Positions 9,275-17,694 are shown, counted from the first letter of the stretch. The stretch is 64,000 nt of DNA from an uncultured Paracoccaceae bacterium (GCA_947492585.1 CANLND010000012.1:62001-126000), one strand, 5' to 3'. Made by a program: numbers and translations. Notes: a model not told the origin generated them from the letters alone.

Positions 9275-10048
9275 ATGAGCGATACAAGCCCGTTTGACCC
9301 CGTTGGCCACGAATCAATTGCCGAAGCTGTGGTGGAACAAATTGAGACGATGATCGTTGAAAGCATCCTGAAAGAAGGACGCAAACTGCCTTCGGAACGG
9401 GATCTGGCCGAGGCCATGGGCGTCTCTCGCCCCAAACTGCGCGAAGCCTTGCAAACCTTAGAAGCCCGCGGATTGGTGAATGTGCGCCACGGCGAAGGCA
9501 CCTTTGTTGCCACCCTGACCGGCCGCGCCATGTCCCCTGCCCTGCTGGCGCTGTATGCCCGCCACGGCGAAGCCTTTTATGACTATCTGGAATATCGCCG
9601 CGAACAAGAAGGTTTTGCCGCCCGTCTCGCAGCGGAACGCGCCACCGAAGCCGACAAAGAGCGCCTCCAACACATCATCGAACAAATGCAAACCGCTTGG
9701 GAAGAGGACAATATGGACGCCTCACAAGAGGCCGATATTCGCCTGCACACCGCCGTGGTCGACGCCAGCCAGAACACCACACTGATGCATATGATGGCCT
9801 CTGTCTACGATCTGACCCGTCAAGGCGTGTTCTACAACCGCGCATTTCTCAGGTCCAAGGATGGCAGCGGCGAAGAGCTGATGCGCCAACATATGGAGAT
9901 CGTTGATGCCATTCTGGACGGCGATCCCGATCGCGCCGAACAGGCCGCGCGCCTGCATATGGATTTTGTCGAACAAAGCTTTCGCAAAGGTCAGGAACAG
10001 ATGCTGCGCGAAAAACGCGCTGACAAACGTCGCAAACTTTCGACCTGA
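9275..10048 (+). CDS. FadR/GntR-family regulator (FCD domain), likely lactate-responsive
   Basis: The 257-residue protein has an N-terminal winged helix (about 15-80; LPSERDLAEAMGVSRPKLREAL then GTFV at the wing) and a C-terminal helical FCD ligand-binding domain (about 95-235). Such proteins, including LldR and PdhR, are metabolite-responsive repressors, usually of divergent genes. I chose the ATG at 9275; the open frame upstream of it (from 9158) lacks family similarity and runs through the operator region. It is transcribed away from the lactate TRAP/dld operon and ends at a strong terminator. Lactate sensing is inferred from the neighbours. Confidence 0.87.
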   Translation: MSDTSPFDPVGHESIAEAVVEQIETMIVESILKEGRKLPSERDLAEAMGVSRPKLREALQTLEARGLVNVRHGEGTFVATLTGRAMSPALLALYARHGEAFYDYLEYRREQEGFAARLAAERATEADKERLQHIIEQMQTAWEEDNMDASQEADIRLHTAVVDASQNTTLMHMMASVYDLTRQGVFYNRAFLRSKDGSGEELMRQHMEIVDAILDGDPDRAEQAARLHMDFVEQSFRKGQEQMLREKRADKRRKLST

Positions 10049-10073
10049 CAGCGGCGGACCTTACGAACAGGAC

Positions 10074-10106
10074 GCGCCCGCAGTAGGACACTGCGGGCGC
10101 TCTTTT
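10074..10106 (+). terminator. Rho-independent terminator of the FadR-type regulator gene
   Basis: A perfect 11-bp stem GCGCCCGCAGT (10074-10084) pairs with ACTGCGGGCGC (10090-10100) around a 5-base loop and is followed by TCTTTT. It starts 26 bases after the regulator stop codon. Confidence 0.9.
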
Positions 10107-10214
10107 ACATCAATTGGCACGATGTGCAGGTCCGGCGCGCGCTGTGTTTGGCGCTTTTTCATCTGCGCAGGTCAGACTGTCAGACATCAGCCCCGATACC
10201 CGCCCCCCTCGGCA

Positions 10215-10239
10215 GGTAGGTTTCGCAGCGAAACCTACC
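10215..10239. repeat. Candidate parS site 1 (25-bp perfect palindrome)
   Basis: The core AGGTTTCGCAGCGAAACCT is extended by matching flanks to a 25-base palindrome around the central A at 10227. The same core occurs at 11129-11151 and 13830-13850, flanking parAB, and in degenerate form inside parA. Clustered palindromes at a parAB locus are the usual form of plasmid centromere sites bound by ParB. Confidence 0.7.
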
Positions 10240-10253
10240 ACCGCATCAGCCCC

Positions 10254-11024
10254 TCAGATCGGTGCCACAACCGCGCGCATGTCTTGTTCCATCGCAGGCG
10301 TCACCGCCAGAAAATACCCGCCAGAGGGAATGAACGAAAGCACATCAGGCATGTCGATCACCGCCCCGGCCTCTTGTAGGATCAGTTGCATGGCAAAAAC
10401 ATCCCAGGCATTCACGTGTCGTTCCCAGTATCCTTCGGCCCGACCAAAGGCCACCGCCAGCAGGCTGATCACCGCACACCCGTTGCGACGATACTCCATG
10501 CCAGCCTCCAGCGCCCGCCCGATGGTGTTCAAATGTGCCGCAATAGTCTGACGCCCGGACCAGCCCAGCATCAACTGCGCCGCCTGCGGATCCGTACATT
10601 TGGACAGTTCAACCGGCCCCACATTGGACTGGGCCCCCTGCCCTTTTGCCGCCCAAACTGTGGTGTTTAGATCTGGCGCACAAATTGCGCCAACCTCGAT
10701 CACGCCATTCTGTACAAAAGCAATGGAAACCGCCCAATCCGGCGCGCCGCGCATATAGTTCGCGGTGCCATCAATCGGGTCCACCACCCACAGCACCGGT
10801 CCTTCACCGCTTTGCCCTGCTTCTTCCCCCAGCACATGATCCTGCGGATAGACCTTCGCAATCCGGTCTCGAATGTACTGCTCCACCGCACGATCCGCCT
10901 GGGTGACAAAATCCTGAAGCCCCTTTGTCTCAACAAAATCAGCTCCCTTGTCACGCCGCAAATGCTGCGCCAACGCGGCCGCATCTTCTGCCAGAATGCG
11001 GGTGAATTCCAAACGGTCTTGCAT
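10254..11024 (-). CDS. Inositol monophosphatase-family phosphatase
   Basis: This 256-residue protein belongs to the Mg-dependent IMPase/SuhB/CysQ/HisN superfamily. Visible metal-binding motifs are GEEAGQS, DPIDGTANY and the late WDVFA motif. Members hydrolyse inositol phosphate, histidinol phosphate, 3'-phosphoadenosine phosphates or related sugar phosphates, and the sequence alone does not let me choose. The ATG at 11024 begins the family-like sequence (MQDRLEFTR); the upstream extension to 11114 is unlikely. It lies between two parS-like palindromes, so it sits in the plasmid backbone, but no functional link to partition is evident. Confidence 0.85.
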   Translation of the reverse strand: MQDRLEFTRILAEDAAALAQHLRRDKGADFVETKGLQDFVTQADRAVEQYIRDRIAKVYPQDHVLGEEAGQSGEGPVLWVVDPIDGTANYMRGAPDWAVSIAFVQNGVIEVGAICAPDLNTTVWAAKGQGAQSNVGPVELSKCTDPQAAQLMLGWSGRQTIAAHLNTIGRALEAGMEYRRNGCAVISLLAVAFGRAEGYWERHVNAWDVFAMQLILQEAGAVIDMPDVLSFIPSGGYFLAVTPAMEQDMRAVVAPI

Positions 11025-11128
11025 ATCGTGTCCAGTTTCTTCGGTTCTAAGCTGCGCGTTCTCGCACGGGCAGACAACATTTTGATGACGGCCACACGGA
11101 TCAACCCTGAACATTCAGTGTGGGGCAG

Positions 11129-11151
11129 GGAGGTTTCGCTGCGAAACCTCC
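11129..11151. repeat. Candidate parS site 2 (23-bp perfect palindrome)
   Basis: This is the same core as the other sites but with T at the centre (11140), i.e. AGGTTTCGCTGCGAAACCT, extended to 23 bases. It lies about 60 bases downstream of parB, next to the parB terminator. Confidence 0.72.
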
Positions 11152-11167
11152 ACACCGGTTTCGCCAT

Positions 11168-11197
11168 AAAAAAGGCCCGTCGGAGGAACGGGCCTTT
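11168..11197 (-). terminator. Rho-independent terminator of parAB
   Basis: AAAGGCCCGT (11171-11180) pairs with ACGGGCCTTT (11188-11197). Read on the minus strand, the stem is followed by a run of six Ts (11168-11173). It begins 17 bases after the parB stop codon. Confidence 0.88.
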
Positions 11198-11213
11198 GCG
11201 TGATCGGATGAGA

Positions 11214-12305
11214 TTATTTGGGTTCAAGCAGATGTCGAATATTCTCCATCACTGCATCCACCAGATCAGCTGAGACCTGATCCCCGTAGAACCGGATGGC
11301 ATAGCCGTTGGGGCCATGCTCCCGTGCGACCGAAATCCCGTTGGCCAGTTCTGTCTTTTCATCGATCAGAACACGCGGCGCGGCTTTTGGACGTCCCCCG
11401 CGGGCGGGGTCCTGCTCGCTGCCTTCGCTTTGCTCGATCAACGGGACCAGCACGTCCCACTCTTCATTTGCCGATTTAGGCTCTGTTTTCTCCAATGCGC
11501 CCCGCATCTGTTCCGTCAGCCCAGACCGCAATGCCCCCGCGATGCGTAGACACTGACGTTCGTTCAGACCCACGGCGAATTTCAACAGATCGCCGAGATC
11601 TTCGTGGATCAATGCAAAGGATCGGATCTTGGACCGCTTCGCCTTGGACGCGGTTTGAAACAGCTCTGCCACGGCCTCGTCGACGCTGTTGAAAATGCCG
11701 TCATAAACCGACATCGCCGCGGCGCGACCCCGTTCATATTGGCTGAGGCTGGCGCGGATTTCGTTTTCCTCGATCATCGCAACCATGGCGTCTTTGACAC
11801 CCTGCGGTGCGCGCACAAACGCGGCAATGGTCTGGAACCGTTCGCCGCCGCTCATGGCGTTCAACCGGCGCAGCGCCGCCAATCGCCGGTAGCCGGAAAT
11901 CAACGCATACGCGCTGCCGTTCTCCGCGTGTTGCGGCACGTACACTTCGATCGGCAGGCGCAGGCCATTGACCGAAATGGACGACATCAGCTCCTGCATC
12001 TCGTCTTCGTTCAAATCCATCCGATCCCGCGACAACGCATCGGCGGTGATATCGTGAATGGGAAGTTCGACCGCCACCAGGCCTTTTTCTTCAGCGTCGC
12101 GCAGACGGTTGGCATCGGCCTTGTCGCGGGCAATCTGTTCGCGGTCTGCCTGGGGCAGGGGGTTGGCGCGCACGGCGGCATCTGCCACCACATCTGCGAT
12201 TGGGGGGCGCACGCCGGAACGCGGGTTGAGCTGTTGATCAATACCCGCTTCGATTTCTTTCAGCGCATCAGCGGTTGGGGCTTGTAGGGTTCTGCGTCGG
12301 GCCAT
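11214..12305 (-). CDS. parB: ParB-family plasmid partition protein
   Basis: The 363-residue protein has the ParB/Spo0J layout. A charged N-terminal region is followed by the ParB/Srx nuclease-like domain (about 95-190: LNEDEMQELMSSISVNGLRLPIEV, then the box-II-like GYRRLAALRRL). A central helix-turn-helix region (about 190-270) and a C-terminal part complete it. It binds parS and, with ParA, moves plasmid copies apart. It follows parA in the same operon with one base between them, and candidate parS palindromes flank the operon. It is not the longer RepB of a repABC operon: no repC gene follows, and the initiator is encoded divergently. Confidence 0.9.
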   Translation of the reverse strand: MARRRTLQAPTADALKEIEAGIDQQLNPRSGVRPPIADVVADAAVRANPLPQADREQIARDKADANRLRDAEEKGLVAVELPIHDITADALSRDRMDLNEDEMQELMSSISVNGLRLPIEVYVPQHAENGSAYALISGYRRLAALRRLNAMSGGERFQTIAAFVRAPQGVKDAMVAMIEENEIRASLSQYERGRAAAMSVYDGIFNSVDEAVAELFQTASKAKRSKIRSFALIHEDLGDLLKFAVGLNERQCLRIAGALRSGLTEQMRGALEKTEPKSANEEWDVLVPLIEQSEGSEQDPARGGRPKAAPRVLIDEKTELANGISVAREHGPNGYAIRFYGDQVSADLVDAVMENIRHLLEPK

Positions 12306-12306
12306 C

Positions 12307-13692
12307 TCAGCTTTCCTCTTCTTCGGTCATCTGGGCATCGCGCCACCAGGCGCCCAGCAAGAGCTCTTTGAATTCGGCGTAGGTGCGATCAAACACCTCG
12401 CGTCCGCGCGTGTAGGTCTCGCGGTTAAAGTTGCGATAATCCGCCTCGTAGATGCCTGACACGCTTTCGCCTGCTTGCCCCACCAACGCGGTGTAGTCCT
12501 GACGGTGGGCGTTCATGAAATCGCCAAAATAGGCCTGAATGACATTGGCCAGATCGGTCTGTTGGCTGGCATCAAACCGGGTGATCAAGGCCCGCACCGC
12601 GTCCCATTCGAATTTCATTTCAGGCAGTCCTGCCCGGCGACGCCCGGCGTTTTCACCATCTTCGATCGAGGCAAAGGTCGAGTAGAGCATATCAAAGAAC
12701 CGCCCCGTGGAATCAAATTCCAAGAACGACGCGCCCAAGGGCACAAGCAGAATGTCCGCGGCGGCCAGGGCGTTGATCGTAAGATAGCCAAGAGCAGGTG
12801 GCGTATCGAGAAGGATGATGTCGTATTCGTCCAATGCGCCTCCCTTGTCCAAGGCATCTGTCAAGGCATCCCACAGCGGCCAATTGCGCAACCCCATGCG
12901 CCAGACCGGGATCTGGAATTCCGCCCAATACAGATTCAGCTGCGCGCCGATCAGATCGATATTGGGCCAGTGGGTTTTCTGAACCACGTTTTGCAGCGAA
13001 ACCTCAAGCGCTTCTGTCAGGGTTTCATCCAAGGGCAGGGGCTCTTCTCCGGCGGCGGTGCGGATCTGATTTTCTGCCTGTAGGTGTTCAGCGTAATCAC
13101 GCGCCAGAAGGGGAAAGACCGTGCTCCATTCATCAGGCACCTTGCCGCCCATGATGGATGTCATTGACCCCTGACTGTCGAGATCAATCACCAGTACTTT
13201 GTATCCGTCCAACGCTGCCGACATCGCCAGATGTGCCGCGGTAGATGTTTTACCAACGCCACCTTTAAAATTCGCAACCGCTACGGTCTTGGCCTTAAGG
13301 TTTTCTGGACGATAGGGTCGGTACTCTTTGGTGCTGACGCCTTCTTCGGCAAAATGATCGCGCAGTTTCAGCACTTCTTCTAACGTGAACCAGCGGGATC
13401 CGGCGTTCCCTTCGCCCTGGGGCAGGTCGGGATGTTTGTTCAGCACGCGCCGCAGGTGGGCGGGTTGTACAGGGATCAGATAGCGGCAGACTTCCCAGGT
13501 GGAAAATTTGCGCAGCCGTTTTTGACCATCGGGTGAATAGCCACGTTTGGCCAGATCATCACGTCCGCGTCCCGCCAATGCGGCAGCTTTTGCAAAGCGG
13601 GCGGTGTCCACCAGCGGGCCAAGCTTGTTGGCTGCGGTTTCCGGATCTAGGTTGAAATACGGGGGAAGGGGGGTGTCAGGTTTTTTCGCCAT
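12307..13692 (-). CDS. parA: ParA-family plasmid partition ATPase with N-terminal DNA-binding region
   Basis: This 461-residue Walker-type ATPase has an N-terminal extension (about 1-130) with a MerR-like helix-turn-helix (WFTLEEVLKLRDHF), as in type Ia ParA proteins that repress their own operon. The deviant Walker A motif FKGGVGKTS is at 142-150, followed by VLVIDLDSQGS and LLDTPPALG. It drives segregation of the replicon together with ParB. Its start is about 270 bases from the iterons, and it is transcribed away from the Rep gene, so the origin lies between them. Autoregulation is inferred from the family. Confidence 0.92.
   Translation of the reverse strand: MAKKPDTPLPPYFNLDPETAANKLGPLVDTARFAKAAALAGRGRDDLAKRGYSPDGQKRLRKFSTWEVCRYLIPVQPAHLRRVLNKHPDLPQGEGNAGSRWFTLEEVLKLRDHFAEEGVSTKEYRPYRPENLKAKTVAVANFKGGVGKTSTAAHLAMSAALDGYKVLVIDLDSQGSMTSIMGGKVPDEWSTVFPLLARDYAEHLQAENQIRTAAGEEPLPLDETLTEALEVSLQNVVQKTHWPNIDLIGAQLNLYWAEFQIPVWRMGLRNWPLWDALTDALDKGGALDEYDIILLDTPPALGYLTINALAAADILLVPLGASFLEFDSTGRFFDMLYSTFASIEDGENAGRRRAGLPEMKFEWDAVRALITRFDASQQTDLANVIQAYFGDFMNAHRQDYTALVGQAGESVSGIYEADYRNFNRETYTRGREVFDRTYAEFKELLLGAWWRDAQMTEEEES
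12986..13004. repeat. Degenerate parS-like site inside parA
   Basis: This matches the 19-base parS-like core at 17 of 19 positions, with a perfect right half (GCGAAACCT) and two mismatches in the left half. It lies in parA coding sequence, so it may be a weaker ParB site or chance. Confidence 0.3.
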
Positions 13693-13829
13693 TTTCGTCG
13701 CCGTGTATGGGGTGCCTCGGTCAGATCGCCTGTTTCAGGCGTTATGCGCCAGATCATCGCACATCTTTGTTCTGGGGGGAATTGCAGAAAGACGCTGTAC
13801 TGATTTTCTGTGCTATTGGGGAAAACGGG

Positions 13830-13850
13830 GAGGTTTCGCAGCGAAACCTC
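13830..13850. repeat. Candidate parS site 3 (21-bp perfect palindrome)
   Basis: The core AGGTTTCGCAGCGAAACCT is flanked by one more matching pair. It lies 138 bases upstream of the parA start and 110 bases from the first iteron, between partition and replication functions. Confidence 0.72.
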
Positions 13851-13959
13851 TTATATCTAAGCAAAATAGAGAACACAGCAGGCCTTAAAGCTTGTAATTC
13901 TTGAATCTACTTTAGAATCTTTGCGCCTGAGAGTGCATTTTAAATCAAATAGTTAGACT

Positions 13960-14069
13960 AGTTTGGGGACCCGCTTACAGGGATATAGGGACCCAGACAC
14001 AGGATCAAGGGGACCTGAGTCCGGGTTGAAGGGGTCCGATTCTCGGTTTGGGACGGACCTGCACACGGG
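13960..14069 (+). repeat. Five iterons with exact 22-bp spacing (Rep binding sites)
   Basis: Hexamers GGGACC, GGGACC, GGGACC, GGGTCC and CGGACC start at 13966, 13988, 14010, 14032 and 14054, exactly 22 bases apart. The units also share a 3' end resembling ACAGG, ACAGG, CCGGG, TCGGT and ACGGG. The spacing is two helical turns, placing all sites on one face of DNA, as in Rep_3-type origins. An AT-rich segment precedes the array. The last two units are the most diverged. Confidence 0.82.
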
Positions 14070-14110
14070 ACGCGGGTAAAAGGCCTGATTTCCTGCATTT
14101 TCAGATCAAG

Positions 14111-14119
14111 TTATCCCCA
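14111..14119 (+). promoter_or_regulatory. DnaA-box-like site
   Basis: TTATCCCCA matches the DnaA box consensus TTATNCACA at all but one defined position and lies 42 bases after the last iteron. Iteron origins commonly carry one or more DnaA boxes. A single imperfect copy is moderate evidence. Confidence 0.45.
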
Positions 14120-14158
14120 GAATGGCCTCTGTGTCACCTCGTTTGGGTCCGTGAAATT

Positions 14159-14257
14159 CAAAAGGAACCCATCTACGGGAGAGGGGTATCCTGTAAAAGG
14201 GTGCCTATGAAGGGTTCCTGCATGTTTGTTGAGCGTGGGTTCCTTTTGGGTCATACT
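14159..14257 (+). promoter_or_regulatory. Probable rep promoter overlapped by 13-bp inverted repeats
   Basis: CAAAAGGAACCCA (14159-14171) and TGGGTTCCTTTTG (14236-14248) are perfect reverse complements. The right arm lies exactly between a -35-like TTGAGC (14229-14234) and a -10-like CATACT (14252-14257), which are 17 bases apart. A further half-site AGGGTTCCT is at 14211-14219. In iteron plasmids, Rep dimers bind such repeats to repress rep; that role is inferred here. Confidence 0.55.
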
Positions 14258-14329
14258 GCGGGACAACAGATCTGGAAACCCAGAGAATCGCATCCCAAAA
14301 AACTGGGAGCATGGCACAGGGCAGGACGC

Positions 14330-15607
14330 ATGGCGCAGACGGATATTCCGCACTCGCAATTGACCGGACCGTTGCGGCGGCAGTCGGTGAAAAAGAACGT
14401 GGCAGCAATCCACATCTCGGGCAAGCTGACGCTGTTGCAGCGCAAGCTGTCGAATGTGTTGTTGCTGAATGCCTATGACAGTTTGGTGTCAAAACAGACC
14501 CATCAGATTGATGCGCGCACCCTGTGCCTGATGGTGGGCTACAACTCAAACGACATGGAAACGCTGAAACAGTCATTGCGGTCCTTGGCGGAAACGGTGG
14601 CTGAATGGGATATGCTGGACGCCGAAGGCAAACAGGAATGGGGCGTGTCGTCGCTGTTGTCTTTTGCCAAATTGTCGGGCGGAGTTTGTGAATATGCCTA
14701 TTCGCCTGCATTGGCCGAAAAACTGCACGACCCCAAAGTTTTTGCGCTGATCAATCTGAACATTCAGCGCCGCTTTACCAGCGGTCATGCGCTGGCTTTG
14801 TACGAAAACTGTTATCGCTTTGTGCGGACCGGATCCACAGGGTGGTGGCCGATTGATCTGTTTCGCCGTCTGATGGGGGTAGAGGGCAGTGCCTATTATG
14901 AGAGCTTCAAGCACCTGAACGCCAAGATTATCAAACCTGCGGTGGCGGAGGTCAACAAGACTTCGAACATCCTGTTGGAGCCTGAGTTCAAGAAAATGGG
15001 CCGACAGGTGGCGGAGGTGCGGTTTTTGATCAAGGAAAACCCACAACTGGCGATGCTGGACATTGATGATGGAGAAGGCCTGCGGCAGGGCGCAATCTAT
15101 CAGCGGCTGCTGGCGGTGGGCGTGTCGGATCGGCTGGCGCGGCAATGGATTGGCGAACACGGCGAGGCGTTTGTCGCGGAAAAGCTGGATTATCTGGGGG
15201 GGCGCAAAGGCATTGAGAGCCCTGTGCGCTATCTGACGGCGGCGTTGCGCGACGATTACAAAGAGGAGGCCAGCAAACCTGCGGCGCCCAAAGTCGATCC
15301 CGAGGTTCTGGCGCGCGCCGAAGCCGCGCGCGATGAAGCCGCCCGGATGGAGGCCTTGCGCGAAGCGGCAAAAGAACGCCAGCGTGGGTTGCGTGCCGCA
15401 AGGTTGGATCGGATCCGGGATCTGGCCGCGGATCGCTCGCCAACGCAGCGGGATGCGGACAAGCGATTGTTTTTGAACCGGTTGGACGATGAACTGGAGC
15501 GGGGAGAGTTTCGCCGGGCGGCCTGGGGGGCTGCGTTGTTGGTGCATGAAATGATTGAGTTCTGGGAAGAAATGCTGCCCGGCGCGTTTGACGATCTGGT
15601 GGAATAA
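14330..15607 (+). CDS. repB: Rep_3-family (RepB-type) plasmid replication initiator
   Basis: This is a 425-residue initiator. Residues about 20-260 carry the two winged-helix domains typical of the Rep_3 group (QRKLSNVLLLNAYDSL, the INLNIQRRFTSGHALALYENCYRF stretch, then a second wing about 130-200). They bind iterons as monomers and the rep promoter as dimers. The C-terminal third is charged and helical (about 300-400), with many Arg/Glu. I chose the ATG at 14330 because AGGA lies just upstream; the frame is open from 14048, but that part overlaps iterons and promoter signals. Replicons of this order are classed as RepA, RepB, RepABC or DnaA-like; I favour RepB, and a tree with reference replicases would decide. 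Confidence 0.87.
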   Translation: MAQTDIPHSQLTGPLRRQSVKKNVAAIHISGKLTLLQRKLSNVLLLNAYDSLVSKQTHQIDARTLCLMVGYNSNDMETLKQSLRSLAETVAEWDMLDAEGKQEWGVSSLLSFAKLSGGVCEYAYSPALAEKLHDPKVFALINLNIQRRFTSGHALALYENCYRFVRTGSTGWWPIDLFRRLMGVEGSAYYESFKHLNAKIIKPAVAEVNKTSNILLEPEFKKMGRQVAEVRFLIKENPQLAMLDIDDGEGLRQGAIYQRLLAVGVSDRLARQWIGEHGEAFVAEKLDYLGGRKGIESPVRYLTAALRDDYKEEASKPAAPKVDPEVLARAEAARDEAARMEALREAAKERQRGLRAARLDRIRDLAADRSPTQRDADKRLFLNRLDDELERGEFRRAAWGAALLVHEMIEFWEEMLPGAFDDLVE

Positions 15608-15733
15608 TAGGCCTGCAACTGCGTCGGGACCCTGTGCACGATGACGAAAACCGGCGGAAACAGGTTGACCAAAGGGGGGGGGGAACCGCACATGCAGACT
15701 GTTGGCGGTAACACGAGGGAAGTGTGAATTAAC

Positions 15734-16696
15734 ATGTGGAATTTGATTGCGGATGTTGGCGGCACCAATATGCGGCTTGCGGCGGTGGATTTGGATGGGC
15801 AAATTCTGGAACAGCGCAGTTTTCCCAGCAAGGGAGATGAGCCGCTGGACGAGGTCTGCCGGGCATTTGTGGCCGGGCAATCCGGATCGCCTGAGCATGC
15901 GGTGATTGCAGCCGCAGGGGTGGTCAAGGATGGGACAGTGACCCTGACCAATGCCCGCCAAACCGCCAGCGAACGCGGTATCGCAGCGGCCTGTGGATCT
16001 GCGCAGGCAAAAATTCTGAATGATTTTGAAGCCGCAGCCTGGTCGCTGGACACGGTCAGCGCAGCGGATGTGCAGCAGTTGCAGGGCCCCTCCCAGTTTC
16101 AACGTGCGCCGCGGTTGATTATTGGACCGGGCACCGGATTGGGTGTGGGCGCATTGGTCTATTCACAGGGGCGGCCTGTGGTGGTTCCGGGGGAGGGGGG
16201 CCATGTCGCCATCAGCCCGCGCCGCGCGGAATTGGTGGCGGTGTTTGAGGCGGTGACGGCGGAGTGGCCCGAGGTTGCGATGGGGGGCGCGATGTCTGTC
16301 GAAGCAGAGGCGCTGTTGTCTGGCACCGGATTGCCGCGATTTTACCGGGCACTGGCACAGGTGATGGATCTGCCTCAGGTCTGCGCCGATACGGCTGAGA
16401 TTTTTGCCGCCGCGCGTGACATGCAGGATCCGGTGGCCACGCGGCTGATCGCGATGTTTGCCGAATATCTGGGCGCCGTTGCCGGGGATTTGGGATTGGT
16501 TGTTGGGGCACGCGGCGGCGTGTTTCTCACTGGTGGGTTGGCGTTGAAGAACCCGTGGATATTTGATGCGGCCTTTCTGGAGGCGTTTACGGCAGGTGGG
16601 CGGCATTCGAGCTGGCGCGCCGAGATGCCTGTCTATCTGTATCGCAACGAAAACTTTGGCCTGATCGGTGCGCGTAACTATTTGATGAATATCTAA
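15734..16696 (+). CDS. glk: Glucokinase (Glk family)
   Basis: This 320-residue ATP-dependent sugar kinase phosphorylates glucose to glucose 6-phosphate in the cytosol. The N-terminal phosphate-binding motif LIADVGGTNMRLA, the sugar-binding LNDFEAAAW, the second ATP motif GPGTGLGVGAL, the EGGHVA motif and the late GGVFLTGGLALKN all fit bacterial Glk rather than ROK kinases. It lies 126 bases after the Rep gene in the same direction but has no operon partner, and is convergent with a LysR gene. A short GC-rich stem (CCGGTGC 16716-16722 with GCACCGG 16733-16739) lies between them without a T-run. Confidence 0.88.
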   Translation: MWNLIADVGGTNMRLAAVDLDGQILEQRSFPSKGDEPLDEVCRAFVAGQSGSPEHAVIAAAGVVKDGTVTLTNARQTASERGIAAACGSAQAKILNDFEAAAWSLDTVSAADVQQLQGPSQFQRAPRLIIGPGTGLGVGALVYSQGRPVVVPGEGGHVAISPRRAELVAVFEAVTAEWPEVAMGGAMSVEAEALLSGTGLPRFYRALAQVMDLPQVCADTAEIFAAARDMQDPVATRLIAMFAEYLGAVAGDLGLVVGARGGVFLTGGLALKNPWIFDAAFLEAFTAGGRHSSWRAEMPVYLYRNENFGLIGARNYLMNI

Positions 16697-16794
16697 AATA
16701 CAGGTGTTCGCACCGCCGGTGCGTGGCGCCATGCACCGGGTCGGCGGTTGCGCTGGCGGCGCGGTGTGTGGGCCCAGTGCGGGGAGGTGTTGCG

Positions 16795-17694
16795 TCAGGG
16801 TGTGACGGTGCCAAGTGCCGCAATGTGCTGGGTTGCCGTGTCAAAGAAACGGGACACGATTGCGGTGTCACGCATTTGATGCTGGCAGACCAGATAGTGT
16901 TTTGCGTCGAGGACCGGATCGTGGATTGGGACAAAGCAGATGTCCGTGCAGGTTCGGCATTCTGCCGCAAATCCAACCCCCGCGCCCACGCCTTTGCGGA
17001 CCATGGTCAGCACCGCATCGACCGTATCAAGGCTGAGCCGGGTTTGCAGCGACACCTGGGCCAGCTGGGCTGCGGTTTCAAACAGGAAACGTGCGCCGGA
17101 TTTTGATTGGCGCTGGACCAAAGGCAGGGTCGCTACGATGCTCCATGGCAGGTGGTCGCGCTGCGCGTGCGGGTGATCGCGGGGCAACCAGAGGCCAATC
17201 TGCGCATCAGTAAGCGCCAAACCGGCCAGATCGCGGGGCAGGCGCGATGTGGTGAGAAAGCCCACATCAAAGGCGCCGCTGATCAGTTGGGGTTGCAGAT
17301 CAAGACTGGCCATGGCGTTGGCAGAGACATCCAGCGCGGGGTAGGCCTGCACAAATTCAGCCACAATTGGCATGGCAATAACGGATGAGGTATAGGCCAC
17401 CTGGAACTGCCCGGACAGAAGATCATGTTCTGAGGACAGGTGCATGTCGATCACATCGTTCAGGGCGATCAGTGCTTTTATGTGACCGCGAATTTCCGCC
17501 AGCTGGGGGGTGGCTGCGATGGTGGATCCATTGCGGTCTAAAAGGCGACATTTATACTGTTTCTCCAACGCATAAATCAGGTTGGAGACGGTGGGCTGGG
17601 ACACGCCGATTTCACGCGCAGCTTGGGTAAAGCTGCCGTGGCGCGCGACGGCTTCTAGTGCTTGCAGTTGTTTGAAACTTAATTTTGCTTTCAT
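16795..17694 (-). CDS. LysR-family transcriptional regulator
   Basis: The 299-residue protein has the LysR winged helix at residues 6-65 (QLQALEAVARHGSFTQAAREIGVSQ is the helix-turn-helix region) and a two-lobed effector domain from about 90. The target is not evident: the neighbours are glucokinase (convergent) and the glycine cleavage operon, which ends 150 bases upstream of the regulator start in the same direction. The region before it (17695-17847) would carry its promoter. I cannot name an effector. Confidence 0.85.
   Translation of the reverse strand: MKAKLSFKQLQALEAVARHGSFTQAAREIGVSQPTVSNLIYALEKQYKCRLLDRNGSTIAATPQLAEIRGHIKALIALNDVIDMHLSSEHDLLSGQFQVAYTSSVIAMPIVAEFVQAYPALDVSANAMASLDLQPQLISGAFDVGFLTTSRLPRDLAGLALTDAQIGLWLPRDHPHAQRDHLPWSIVATLPLVQRQSKSGARFLFETAAQLAQVSLQTRLSLDTVDAVLTMVRKGVGAGVGFAAECRTCTDICFVPIHDPVLDAKHYLVCQHQMRDTAIVSRFFDTATQHIAALGTVTP

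Larger units (their letters stand above)
13693..14329. other. Probable replication origin region (oriV) between parA and the Rep gene
   Basis: This 637-base gap holds no convincing gene but is dense in signals. From left to right: a parS-like palindrome (13830-13850), an AT-rich stretch (about 13934-13962), five 22-base-period iterons (13960-14069), a DnaA-box-like site (14111-14119), and long inverted repeats around the probable rep promoter (14159-14257). That combination next to a Rep_3 initiator is the classical iteron-plasmid origin. The frame that is open across the right half (from 14048) is an upstream extension of the Rep frame and is unlikely to be translated. Confidence 0.8.

Noticed and set aside
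14573-16102. Long minus-strand open frame over the Rep and glucokinase genes
   Set aside because: It runs antisense to two recognised proteins and shows no family motif.
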